Shown piece after piece: positions 34,520 to 43,178 of a stretch of 64,000 nt of DNA. Under the pieces are notes generated by a model, which was given only the letters and a program-made list of their open reading frames with translations, ran no database searches and was not told the origin of the DNA. Within the stretch, counting starts at the first letter, position 1. Each line of letters starts with the position of its first letter. Where the stretch lies: NCBI RefSeq assembly GCF_000172175.1, contig NZ_ABJL02000007.1, positions 248,001 through 312,000 of the forward strand, written 5' to 3'. Source of the stretch: Bacteroides intestinalis DSM 17393 (GTDB taxonomy: Bacteria; Bacteroidota; Bacteroidia; Bacteroidales; Bacteroidaceae). The position numbers were made by a program, and so were the translations under genes.

Positions 34520-34630
34520 GAAAGGGCTACACCCTTTATATGAAAAGGTGTAGCCATGAGACTAAAAGGGTGTAACCATCCGGGCAAAAAGGTGTAGCCC
34601 TTTCAGAACAAGGCTACAAATACCTGTAGG
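34520..34630. repeat. Array 3: five 22-nt units around AAGGTGTAGCC in both orientations
   Basis: Unit starts are at 34520, 34542, 34564, 34586 and 34608, exactly 22 nt apart. The first unit contains GGGCTACACCCTT, later ones AAAAGGTGTAGCC, AAAAGGGTGTAACC and AAAAAGGTGTAGCCC. It occupies the 331-bp gap between the GH5-GH43 gene and the promoter of the TlpA-like gene; the rest of the gap has no feature apart from the hairpin at 34692. Confidence 0.7.
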
Positions 34631-34691
34631 CTGGATTATATCATCCTTATAAATACGTTTTCAAAGAAATTGATTGCCCACTTATGTAAAC

Positions 34692-34715
34692 TAATCAGAT
34701 TCTATCATCTGATTA
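34692..34715 (-). terminator. Hairpin overlapping the GH5-GH43 stop codon
   Basis: TAATCAGAT (34692-34700) pairs with ATCTGATTA (34707-34715); the gene's TAA stop is within the right arm. No T-tract follows on the minus strand, so termination is not certain. Confidence 0.35.
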
Positions 34716-37700
34716 CTTCAGTATGGCAATCTTCTCTCTTCCCACAATATAAATTCCTGCAGGCAAATCCCGGATCACCTCACTTCTGCGCACCTGAGTG
34801 CGGAGCTTGATTCCCGTAATGGTATAGACATCTACCTGTGGATCTTTATCCACGGCCACATCTTCGATACCGGTGGGATCTTTGTAATCATCGGAATTAG
34901 TCAGATAGACTTTCTCTATGACAATGGGCTTTCCTCCTAACGCCCAAAAACCTACAATATAAATATGGCTCGGATCAAGTTTCACTTTGGGATTACCCTT
35001 ATACATATTATTCAAATCAACAACCACTTGCTTACTACTCTTGATTTCATATTCGGCAGCTCCCGACCAATAGTTATTCTCATCAAACAAACGGAATGAA
35101 GCACCGTTGTCCGAGTTATCATTGCCCATTTTTGCCACAACGTATTTATATTCTGATAAATCAATACCGTTATCGTACCACCAGCCGCCGAAACCATACT
35201 GTCCGGTCACTAATGTATGCGTATTCTCATCAAAAGAGCCGGTCGCATAAATATTGGGATTAAACAATTCTGCTGTTAATGGAAAAGTGGAAGAAGTGAC
35301 ATGAATCGTCAAAGACTGACGGTCGCCCAATGGACCTTTGTAGCTGATAACTATATCACTTTCTCCATCCTGCAAAGCCATTATACGCCCATTAGTTACA
35401 CGCACGACATCCGGATTTTGATTTTCATAATCGGCCGCCATAGTGATATCTTCCGTATGGCCATCGGCATATATTCCTTTCACTGTAATTGTAGAAGAAC
35501 TTCCGGTAAGCAAAGTTAGCTCTTCATCTCCATCGATGGTCAATTCGGTTAAGGTTAGTGATTCTTCACTATAACCCTCAAAAGAATCGTCAAAATAGAA
35601 CTCTTCATCAAACTCCGGTTCGGTAGAGAACCAGTCTACATCTACATAGCCACCTGTCTGGACAGTTGCATAATTAAAGATAGCGAACTTATTGCCTGTG
35701 AATACCGTCAGATCATACTTCATGTTCAGGTCATCTCCTAATTTTGTATAGGTCTTGTTGTCCAGGCTGTAGTAGAAACCTGCCTTACTCGTGCTGTAAT
35801 TGGCAATAGCTCGCAGATAGATTACCGGTTCAGTGACTACCTCTCCTATCTGTTCCGACTTTGCAGCCGACGAAACTACAGGGGCAGTGGTATAAACCAA
35901 CCGCTTCTGTCCATCTATGACTTTAATACCAATAAAAGCATAAGGGTCCTGAAATACTGCCAATCCTGCCACATCGCCTTCTTGCATTTTTCCTATCTCC
36001 ATTCTGACCGTACCATAGGAATGCTCCAAATCCTGTGGATATCCCAGAATTCTTTGGGTCAATGTATTCTTGGCTTTATGCAGGCTGTCAGTAACATTTG
36101 CCGTATACAATCGCAAATAGCCGGCATGTTCAGTCAACGACCATTTTGATCTGTCTGCATTATGATTCCATCCCCATTGCAGTCCTAATTTATAATGCCT
36201 GAAATTATCATTTGTAGGCAATGACTTTATGGGGTATTCCCTACCAACATCGGGCTTACGATAGGTAGTGACTCCTTTTCCATTCTCACCGATTTCAGGC
36301 CAACCATCCACCCATTTTACGGGTTGCAGGTTAGGAAACCGTCCATAAGCACCTTTATCGTAGAAAAGCATAGTCCACCACTCTCCAGTCTGCGTTTCTA
36401 CCAAAGCTCCCTGATGAATGTTGTCATCGTCTATCAGCTTCTTCTCCTCATAAGGTCCGTAGATGTCTTTGGAACGGAAAACAGTTTGGAAAGCAGGCCA
36501 TCCTCCATACGTAGAGTAGATGTAATAATATTCACCTATCTTATACAAACGGCTCCCTTCGAGCCCTTCGCGGAAAGACCATTTAACCACATCCTTATCG
36601 TTACCGGGAATTTTATTGAAATCTGCATCCAATTCGGCTATGCGAAGCTGATTGATACCGTAAACTACGTATATTTTATCATTATCAAAAAGCAATCCGC
36701 AATCATAAAAACCGTCATTCAACTTCTTCTTTTCCCATTCACCTTCAATATCAGTAGTGGTCAATAGGTATCCACCTTCATCCAGTGTAGTAAACAGGAG
36801 ATAGAACTTGCCGTCATGATATTGAAGCGCTGTTGCCCACTGTCCGCGACTGTAACGATTCTGACCATTTTCAAGATTATAACCATCGGATGCCTCTATC
36901 CGCTCCAACGGATTACAGCAATACTCCCAGTTCACCAAATCATAAGATTTCAGAATGGTAGCTCCGGGAAAAATGTACATAGTAGTGGATACCATGTAGT
37001 ACACATCACCTACACGGATTACATCAGGATCAGGGAAATCACCGAAGATAACGGGATTGGTATATGTTCCATCTCCATTATCACTATGAGACTGATAAGT
37101 GAAATCGGGACGCGGATAATTCTCCTTTGCATATTCCTGATACCAGTGATAGGTAGGCCACGGACAAGCTTCCGGATCAGTCAGGAAAGTGTATGCCTCT
37201 CCTTCGGCAGGTGGAGTATCTTTAAACTTTGCCAGCAAATCGGCACCCGTAAAAATAAGCCAGCTCACATTGCCCGAATTATCTACAATATGTTTCATAT
37301 TCGCTCCAAAACCCGGACCGCCAAATGTACCGGTATGGGCTTTCCCCCATGAAGCATTATATTTTGACGGCGCCCAATCCATTTCTGTTATCATGATAGG
37401 TGCGAATGTCGCTACCGGAGCTACAGAATCATCCCATCCCTGCTGGAAAGGTTCATATCCTCCTGTACTGGAACCACCGTCTCCATTTTCCCCGTCACTT
37501 CCCATCCAGCCCGGGTAAAGGTGAACAGCATAGCCAATATTTTCTCCCTCAATCGGATTAACAGCAAATCCTTTATACAACCCCTGATAACCCAAACCGG
37601 GTATCCAGAGAATATTATCACAGCCCTGTGCACGCATCGCATCTACCACCGACTGGAAATACTCTTTCAGTTTATCGAAGTGTCCCTGCGAACCGGCTCC

Positions 37701-38330
37701 ATAAGTACCATCAGGACCAAGTATATTAATCGGCTCGTTGGCCAGTTCAAACATAATATTGGGATGATTCTTTAATTTCGGATGCTGGGCTACATGTGTC
37801 CATACTTTAATGAGATACTGATTATACTCATCTCCTACAGCTATCTTTTCCGGACAGACTCCGGGAGGACGCATCACCACATAAAGCCCTTTTGAGACGG
37901 CATATTCCGCCATCGGAATAAAAACCCTATCAAGATAGGTTTTGAACCGGTTGAAATCGAATGCTGAAATATCATTCTCTCCTTCTACATGAATTCCCGG
38001 AGAGTTCGACCAATACGGGTCCATGTGTAATCGAAGAAAGTTCATTTTCCAACCGGCATCTATAATGTCGTCAATCAGTCCTTGATTGTATTTCAAGCAT
38101 TTTGCCACGTCATAATTGTCCCACTTCTGTCCCATCTCATTGAACCACGGACTATAGGTTTGTGCAAACCCATGTAAATTAACCTTATTCCCATGCGGGT
38201 CTACCAAATAACGGCCTTCGACATGCAATCTGGGCATTGGCATATCTTCCCATGCCCAAAGCGTGGAGGAAGACATCAAACAGCATAAAGCTATAAGAAA
38301 TTCGTAAAATACATTTGTAATGTTTTTCAT
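34713..38330 (-). CDS. GH5-GH43 fusion glycoside hydrolase with C-terminal binding domains
   Basis: About 1205 aa; ATG at 38330 (MKNITN...) preferred over the one two codons earlier. Signal peptide ending SSSTLWA. Residues ~28-410 are a GH5 TIM barrel: acid/base Glu199 in FELANEP and nucleophile Glu316 in ITEMDW. Residues ~415-740 are a GH43 propeller (GDFPDPDVIRVGDVYYMVST, IFPGATILKSYDLVNWEYC) with a beta-xylosidase-type C-terminal sandwich to ~940. Then comes an Ig-like (Big_2-type) domain, a beta-sandwich binding-like domain, and a C-terminal tail (VYTITGIKLRTQV, DLPAGIYIVG) of the kind used for Por/T9SS-like sorting. One protein thus combines an endo- and an exo-acting enzyme. Last gene of the PUL; sugar unknown, xylan or mannan backbone possible. 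Confidence 0.87.
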   Translation of the reverse strand: MKNITNVFYEFLIALCCLMSSSTLWAWEDMPMPRLHVEGRYLVDPHGNKVNLHGFAQTYSPWFNEMGQKWDNYDVAKCLKYNQGLIDDIIDAGWKMNFLRLHMDPYWSNSPGIHVEGENDISAFDFNRFKTYLDRVFIPMAEYAVSKGLYVVMRPPGVCPEKIAVGDEYNQYLIKVWTHVAQHPKLKNHPNIMFELANEPINILGPDGTYGAGSQGHFDKLKEYFQSVVDAMRAQGCDNILWIPGLGYQGLYKGFAVNPIEGENIGYAVHLYPGWMGSDGENGDGGSSTGGYEPFQQGWDDSVAPVATFAPIMITEMDWAPSKYNASWGKAHTGTFGGPGFGANMKHIVDNSGNVSWLIFTGADLLAKFKDTPPAEGEAYTFLTDPEACPWPTYHWYQEYAKENYPRPDFTYQSHSDNGDGTYTNPVIFGDFPDPDVIRVGDVYYMVSTTMYIFPGATILKSYDLVNWEYCCNPLERIEASDGYNLENGQNRYSRGQWATALQYHDGKFYLLFTTLDEGGYLLTTTDIEGEWEKKKLNDGFYDCGLLFDNDKIYVVYGINQLRIAELDADFNKIPGNDKDVVKWSFREGLEGSRLYKIGEYYYIYSTYGGWPAFQTVFRSKDIYGPYEEKKLIDDDNIHQGALVETQTGEWWTMLFYDKGAYGRFPNLQPVKWVDGWPEIGENGKGVTTYRKPDVGREYPIKSLPTNDNFRHYKLGLQWGWNHNADRSKWSLTEHAGYLRLYTANVTDSLHKAKNTLTQRILGYPQDLEHSYGTVRMEIGKMQEGDVAGLAVFQDPYAFIGIKVIDGQKRLVYTTAPVVSSAAKSEQIGEVVTEPVIYLRAIANYSTSKAGFYYSLDNKTYTKLGDDLNMKYDLTVFTGNKFAIFNYATVQTGGYVDVDWFSTEPEFDEEFYFDDSFEGYSEESLTLTELTIDGDEELTLLTGSSSTITVKGIYADGHTEDITMAADYENQNPDVVRVTNGRIMALQDGESDIVISYKGPLGDRQSLTIHVTSSTFPLTAELFNPNIYATGSFDENTHTLVTGQYGFGGWWYDNGIDLSEYKYVVAKMGNDNSDNGASFRLFDENNYWSGAAEYEIKSSKQVVVDLNNMYKGNPKVKLDPSHIYIVGFWALGGKPIVIEKVYLTNSDDYKDPTGIEDVAVDKDPQVDVYTITGIKLRTQVRRSEVIRDLPAGIYIVGREKIAILK

Positions 38331-38359
38331 AAGCAATATTTTAAATAATTCTGAGAAAA

Positions 38360-41035
38360 TTAATAAGAAGCATTATGCCGCGATACAATTTTCTCACCTG
38401 AATAAATGAGATTGCCTGAAGCGCAGACACCTTCTATCACTATCCCATAATCGGCAGCAGAATCAGCCGTATAGAAACTGACGTGAGCAGTTCCCGATTC
38501 ATCAACCTGAACGCTCGGATTCCAGTATATCGTTGAACGCAAGTCAGGAGTGGTGGATTCTTTCTTCGCTTTGGTGTCATACGCCGGTGAGTAAAACTCT
38601 ACAGTCTGCTGGTAGCCGACACTCGCAATAGTCTGTATGTTGCTGTTCATCTTATTTTTCTGCACAAACCCATTCTTCGTAGTGACTACTATGGCACCAT
38701 TTCCCGCAGCCGACCCATAAAGAGGACCGACAGAAGTGGCAGGAGAGTAAAAAACATCTTTGATATCATCCACGTCCAACAGGTCAAAATCAAAATTTTC
38801 TTCGGGAACATTGTCCAGTAACACCATGACCGGAGCAAATCGATAACGCACCTCATTATTTGTGACAGTGATGCCCGGTAAACGTCGCAAAAGGTCGTAT
38901 GTAGAAATAAAATGTCCTTTTTTTACATCCTCTTCTGTAAGCACCTTCGAAGTTCCTACCGAATAAAAGGGAGATTCCGTTTTTACAGCTCTCTCTCTTC
39001 TGGCTGTCACTATCACTTCCGCCAGATTATAGACTCTCATTCCATTTTCTATAGTATATTTTTGGTCCATCTTTGCCATATAGTTTTCTTCTATATGTGG
39101 TTTTTCAATGCGGGGAATAAATCCGATTTTAGGGGCAGGAAATGATTTATAGGGGTCCAGTTCTATAAAGACTTTTGAAGAACCTTTCTTGCTAAGAGCC
39201 TGAACTATATACTGAGTACCGCTGGGATATTCCAGCCTGTCGAATACAAACCGCCCATTCCGGTCAGGCTTCGCCAGTTCTGTCCCGATGAGCGAATCTT
39301 TAAGGGCAAGCAAAGAGATATTTCCCTCTTTCAATGCAGAAAACAAGCCCTCTACTTTACCGGAAACTTCGTCGCCCAATTCCAAATTGTAGGGTAATGT
39401 GTCGGTTATATTGCCTTTCAATACCTCCGGAATGTTGTATTTCCGCCAGCCTTGTGTCATCATCAGCAAATCCAGAGCATAGGAAGAACTGCGGCTGTCC
39501 TGCAAGTAACTCAACGGTGACTCAATGTGTCCTTTAAGATCGGAAGTGAGCAATAAAGTGGAAACAATGTTGGAAACGGTATCCGGCTTCACGTCTGTTC
39601 TGTCAACAACTGCAAGTGCGAAGTTGCCTGACATGGGGTTTCCGTTTATATCTTTAATCTGTATATCCATATCTACCTTCTCTCTTGCCAAGTAATTTTC
39701 GCGGTCAAGCCGGACTTCAGTCTGCACCAGCGCGCTTTTTTGCAGAGAAAACACTAAACGTTCGCTCAGAATATTTCTCCCTTCATCAACCAGCAGAAAA
39801 TGAACGATACCTGCCGGGAAGAAGTTTTTTTCGAAGTCAACATAACTTTGTTTGTTATCCCAAGGCTGTGCATACAGAACGATGCCACGCAAATGTGCCA
39901 CCAGCGTCAGCGAAGTCCCCAATGGGGTATCAGGTGATTTGGAAAGACTTACCCGCAAATAATCTTTAGACCAAAGTGTATTCAGGGAGATAGCATCCGG
40001 AGAAGGCTCGGGCAAATCAAAACGCTGGGAAACGCCTGTTCCGTCACTACAAACGGCATGATACTTTTTTCCGGGAACGTAATACATCCGGAAACTCCCC
40101 ATACCCAAATGCTGGCTCTTGAAATCGGCACATACCTGACCTTCTTCGTCAAGTACCTGACCTTCTATCTCTGTAGACAAACCATCTGCATCAATAGCCT
40201 TAAATGCCATTTTGATTGTGGTGGACTGAGCTGCATGACCTCCTTCGGGAAAAAAAGCTACATCAAAGTTTTTACTCAATTCGGGGATTCTGAAATAGCG
40301 GTTGGAGATTTTGCCGTCATACACTGTTTGCAATAAAAATGTACGCGAAGCGGGAATTTCTTTCTTTTTGAAAGTGTAATGGATATTTTCTCCTTCCAAT
40401 GATAAGACTTTTCCTTGTTTGTCCCTGTCTCCATCAGGAAATAGAATAGCTTGTGTGGGAGTGACGGATCGGTTGTCCGGTTTAGTAAAAAAATGTATTT
40501 CCGCATGAATGTCGTTGTTTTCAGCAGAATAACTGATTTCCGGAGATATCGCTTCGGATACGGGATCGGATATATAAATCAATTTATGGGGAAAGTACTC
40601 TTCACCTATATTCTGCATGAACCAAGTATAGGCCCTGAGAGAATAGTTGCCTTCCGGCAGGTCTTCACCCAATGGAATATGTCCGTAAAAACACCCCAAA
40701 GAGTCCGGTCTTATTTTCACTCTCTCCACCAGGTTGCCCAACGGATTCACCAACTCTACATATACATATCGGCTGGCATTAGCTTGCTTTAGCATAAGGG
40801 CATCTACTAAGTGCGCCCTGAACCAAAGGGTTTCACCGGACATGTAGATGCCACGGTCTGTCTGAAGGTAAATCTTTTCCTGGGGGAAATTTGACAGTTG
40901 CTCTCTAAATAGATTTTCAAGGGTATCTGTCGGTACAGACTGGGGAGCGGTACCATCTGCCCAAAGGCTGGGAGACAGCATCAGGCAGCACAACCATACC
41001 ATGTATTTGACAGAACTGTTCGCAATGTTCTTCAT
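38360..41035 (-). CDS. MG2-type/TonB plug-domain protein without a barrel
   Basis: 891 aa. Signal peptide ending LWADG. The N-terminal part holds macroglobulin (MG2)-like beta domains: EKIYLQTDRGIYMSGETLWF, ASRYVYVELVNPLGNLVERV, GNYSLRAYTWFMQNIGEEYF. Later a TonB-receptor plug domain (KGHFISTYDLLRRLPGITVT, GNGAIVVTTKNG) appears, but the sequence ends soon after without the ~600 residues of a beta-barrel. So it is a plug-domain protein of the Bacteroidetes MG2/plug class and not a transporter. It lies between a lipoprotein and the GH5-GH43 gene of the PUL; its leader resembles that of the GH5-GH43 protein. Role unknown. Confidence 0.7.
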   Translation of the reverse strand: MKNIANSSVKYMVWLCCLMLSPSLWADGTAPQSVPTDTLENLFREQLSNFPQEKIYLQTDRGIYMSGETLWFRAHLVDALMLKQANASRYVYVELVNPLGNLVERVKIRPDSLGCFYGHIPLGEDLPEGNYSLRAYTWFMQNIGEEYFPHKLIYISDPVSEAISPEISYSAENNDIHAEIHFFTKPDNRSVTPTQAILFPDGDRDKQGKVLSLEGENIHYTFKKKEIPASRTFLLQTVYDGKISNRYFRIPELSKNFDVAFFPEGGHAAQSTTIKMAFKAIDADGLSTEIEGQVLDEEGQVCADFKSQHLGMGSFRMYYVPGKKYHAVCSDGTGVSQRFDLPEPSPDAISLNTLWSKDYLRVSLSKSPDTPLGTSLTLVAHLRGIVLYAQPWDNKQSYVDFEKNFFPAGIVHFLLVDEGRNILSERLVFSLQKSALVQTEVRLDRENYLAREKVDMDIQIKDINGNPMSGNFALAVVDRTDVKPDTVSNIVSTLLLTSDLKGHIESPLSYLQDSRSSSYALDLLMMTQGWRKYNIPEVLKGNITDTLPYNLELGDEVSGKVEGLFSALKEGNISLLALKDSLIGTELAKPDRNGRFVFDRLEYPSGTQYIVQALSKKGSSKVFIELDPYKSFPAPKIGFIPRIEKPHIEENYMAKMDQKYTIENGMRVYNLAEVIVTARRERAVKTESPFYSVGTSKVLTEEDVKKGHFISTYDLLRRLPGITVTNNEVRYRFAPVMVLLDNVPEENFDFDLLDVDDIKDVFYSPATSVGPLYGSAAGNGAIVVTTKNGFVQKNKMNSNIQTIASVGYQQTVEFYSPAYDTKAKKESTTPDLRSTIYWNPSVQVDESGTAHVSFYTADSAADYGIVIEGVCASGNLIYSGEKIVSRHNASY

Positions 41036-41121
41036 TATTTTTTCTTTTTAATTATTAATTCACCACAGAATACACAGATTAACACGAATACTTTCTCATT
41101 ATCAGCATTGTAGAGTAACAG

Positions 41122-41168
41122 ATTGCTTTCTTCCTTGTTTTCCATTGGAAAACAAGGAAGAAAGCAAT
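41122..41168. terminator. Perfect 23-bp inverted repeat between the lipoprotein and MG2 genes
   Basis: ATTGCTTTCTTCCTTGTTTT... (41122-41144) is followed by a single T and its exact reverse complement (41146-41168). Both flanking genes are on the minus strand. No T-tract follows, so it may terminate weakly or protect an mRNA end. Confidence 0.6.
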
Positions 41169-41190
41169 GGAAAGATTTCACAAGTACTTA

Positions 41191-42102
41191 TTAGTAAGTA
41201 GGCATTGGAGAATCTGGATAATAAACTACTCCATCCAAAACTTGACTCATTTTTACAGAACGGACTATTTGGCTCAAAGGCTCTAAATTAGTTGTTTTAT
41301 ACACACAGTAGTTTGTACATGCTGGTAATGATGAACCATTACCAGGAGATAATTTGGGACACCCTCCATCGTAAAGACGAATATCTAAAGTAAAAGTCGC
41401 ATCCGGACGATCCCAAAATCTATCTAATTGTGGATGGCTAATTTTTATTACCTCGGACATAGATGAAGTAAGAACCGGGAGATCAACCCAATTCGTAATA
41501 TCTTCAACATCATATACAGGTGTAGGGGTATAAGGGTAATAAGGAAGGTATTCATAATGATCGAAGCTCTGAACATGCAAGATATATAACAATAACCCTC
41601 TTTTAGGAAACTCTCCTCTCGAAAAATAGAAATTATGCTCCAAGTCTACGCCTATACTTAATACTGGATATCGTGGGTTATATCCATGACTACATCTTGG
41701 TGGCTTAGCAGGATCATTCATAATACCGAGTGAAATAGTTATTGGTTGACCAACATATCCATTAGAAGAACGACCTCTTACTGTCGCTGTCACAGGTCCA
41801 CTGTATGATGCAATAGAGGACAAAAAAAACTTCTCACTTCCAGAGTCGTTACTACTTGAAAATGAACCCAATGACATACCAGATCCAGTAGATACTCCTA
41901 CTTCGATGCCAACATACTTACCAAATGGCTCATTCCAAGAAATAGAAACAACATTCCCTGACAATGATAAATCAAGAGAACCCGACGGCCCCCTTGTCGT
42001 TGCAGACGAAGGGTCATTTTTTTCTTCTGTGATCGGATCATCTTCTCCTTTACATCCAATACATAATAGCATCAGAAACAAACAATAAAATAAATGCTTC
42101 AT
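41191..42102 (-). CDS. Hypothetical lipoprotein (303 aa)
   Basis: Lipobox LCIGC. The mature protein starts with an acidic, Ser/Thr-rich linker, then a beta-sandwich-like region (GSLDLSLSGNVVSISWNEPF, GPVTATVRGRSSNGYVGQPI) that may be a DUF3244- or fibronectin-like domain, and a C-terminal part with many Pro and Tyr residues and two Cys near the end (PACTNYC). It lies in the PUL between the DUF1735 lipoprotein and the MG2/plug gene. A surface glycan-binding role is possible but not shown. Confidence 0.6.
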   Translation of the reverse strand: MKHLFYCLFLMLLCIGCKGEDDPITEEKNDPSSATTRGPSGSLDLSLSGNVVSISWNEPFGKYVGIEVGVSTGSGMSLGSFSSSNDSGSEKFFLSSIASYSGPVTATVRGRSSNGYVGQPITISLGIMNDPAKPPRCSHGYNPRYPVLSIGVDLEHNFYFSRGEFPKRGLLLYILHVQSFDHYEYLPYYPYTPTPVYDVEDITNWVDLPVLTSSMSEVIKISHPQLDRFWDRPDATFTLDIRLYDGGCPKLSPGNGSSLPACTNYCVYKTTNLEPLSQIVRSVKMSQVLDGVVYYPDSPMPTY

Positions 42103-42140
42103 AATGGTTCAGCTTTAAAAATTTGACAATATTTACTTAT

Positions 42141-42170
42141 AGAATGGTGTTTCTCACGAAGCACCATTCT
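42141..42170 (-). terminator. Hairpin between DUF1735 lipoprotein and next lipoprotein
   Basis: AGAATGGTGTTTC and GAAGCACCATTCT form a 13-bp stem with one G-U pair and a TCAC loop in the 124-bp gap downstream of the DUF1735 gene. Without a following T-tract it may act as an attenuator that lowers expression of the distal PUL genes. Confidence 0.4.
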
Positions 42171-42226
42171 TAAACTAATGATAATAAAAAAGTCACAATC
42201 TGTTTTTTTACCTTAAAAACACCTTT

Positions 42227-43153
42227 CTAATAATCGTACTTTCTATTTTCTTCCATCCAGTCGTTTATCTTGCGTACTTCATCATCGTTCTTACGCTCTT
42301 TATACACAAATCCCCGCGTTTTCTTCAACATACCATCCTCTCTGAAAGTATACCACAAATCGTACACTTCCATTTCGGGGTAATACTTACCGCCACCACT
42401 GACAAGGTTAAACTTATCCCAAGACTTTAAGGTTACTGAATTATCTGAATTTATGGTGATATTAAAGCAATAATCAGGTCTGTAGTCTGTAGCACCTTTT
42501 GACCACTCATTCTTTTGATGATACATACGTACAGTGTTACCATCAACTACAGCTTGCAACGTGCGAGGCGACTTATAGATAACGGAATCTTTCGGATTAT
42601 CAGCAGGCTTAATCACACCATCCATATAATAAAGCCCTGAATAGTCATTCATCAGATTCAGACGGATTAGCACCACTGTATCTTCTTTAGCCAATTCAAA
42701 ACGAGATGTTCCACTAAGTTTAAACGCCATCATATAGAGCGAATCTATATGCAAAGTGGATGGGTCAATGTGAACAGGATACGTGCCATAGGTTTCACCC
42801 TTTTTCACAACTACATTTTCTTGTGGAAAACTATAGATACCATTTGTCAACGTACGATACTTTATATCATCCGAACCGAGTTCTTTCTGGTTATAACTTT
42901 CAATACCAGAAGGAAATTCTTCAACAGTAACAGTTACATCTTCCTTGGCAAGCAGCGAACCGCTGATGGCAACCGATGCATATATGGTATCTTTTTCATA
43001 ACCTATATTCAGATCTCTATTTATAATCTTATCTTTTGCCCCAACCAGATAAACCGTTTCGGGCCATAAATTCTCTTCCATAGGTATTTTATTGTCGCAA
43101 CCCGCCATACATGCCAACAGCAAGGTTATCGAAAAAAATGCTATTTTCTTCAT
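42227..43153 (-). CDS. DUF1735/DUF4361-type surface glycan-binding lipoprotein
   Basis: Start at ATG 43153 (MKKIAFFSITLLLACMAGC); the frame is open eight codons earlier. Lipobox CMAGC. The mature ~290 residues show the BT_3987-type DUF1735 N-terminal sandwich (VYLVGAKDKIINRDLNIGYE, ASVAISGSLLAKEDVTVTVE) and a second beta domain (DYSGLYYMDGVIKPAD, YDLWYTFREDGMLKKTRGFV) of DUF4361 type. Such proteins stand directly after SusD in PULs and bind glycan at the surface. Gap to SusD gene 25 bp. Confidence 0.82.
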   Translation of the reverse strand: MKKIAFFSITLLLACMAGCDNKIPMEENLWPETVYLVGAKDKIINRDLNIGYEKDTIYASVAISGSLLAKEDVTVTVEEFPSGIESYNQKELGSDDIKYRTLTNGIYSFPQENVVVKKGETYGTYPVHIDPSTLHIDSLYMMAFKLSGTSRFELAKEDTVVLIRLNLMNDYSGLYYMDGVIKPADNPKDSVIYKSPRTLQAVVDGNTVRMYHQKNEWSKGATDYRPDYCFNITINSDNSVTLKSWDKFNLVSGGGKYYPEMEVYDLWYTFREDGMLKKTRGFVYKERKNDDEVRKINDWMEENRKYDY

Positions 43154-43178
43154 ATTATCAACTTTTAGTGTTTTCATT

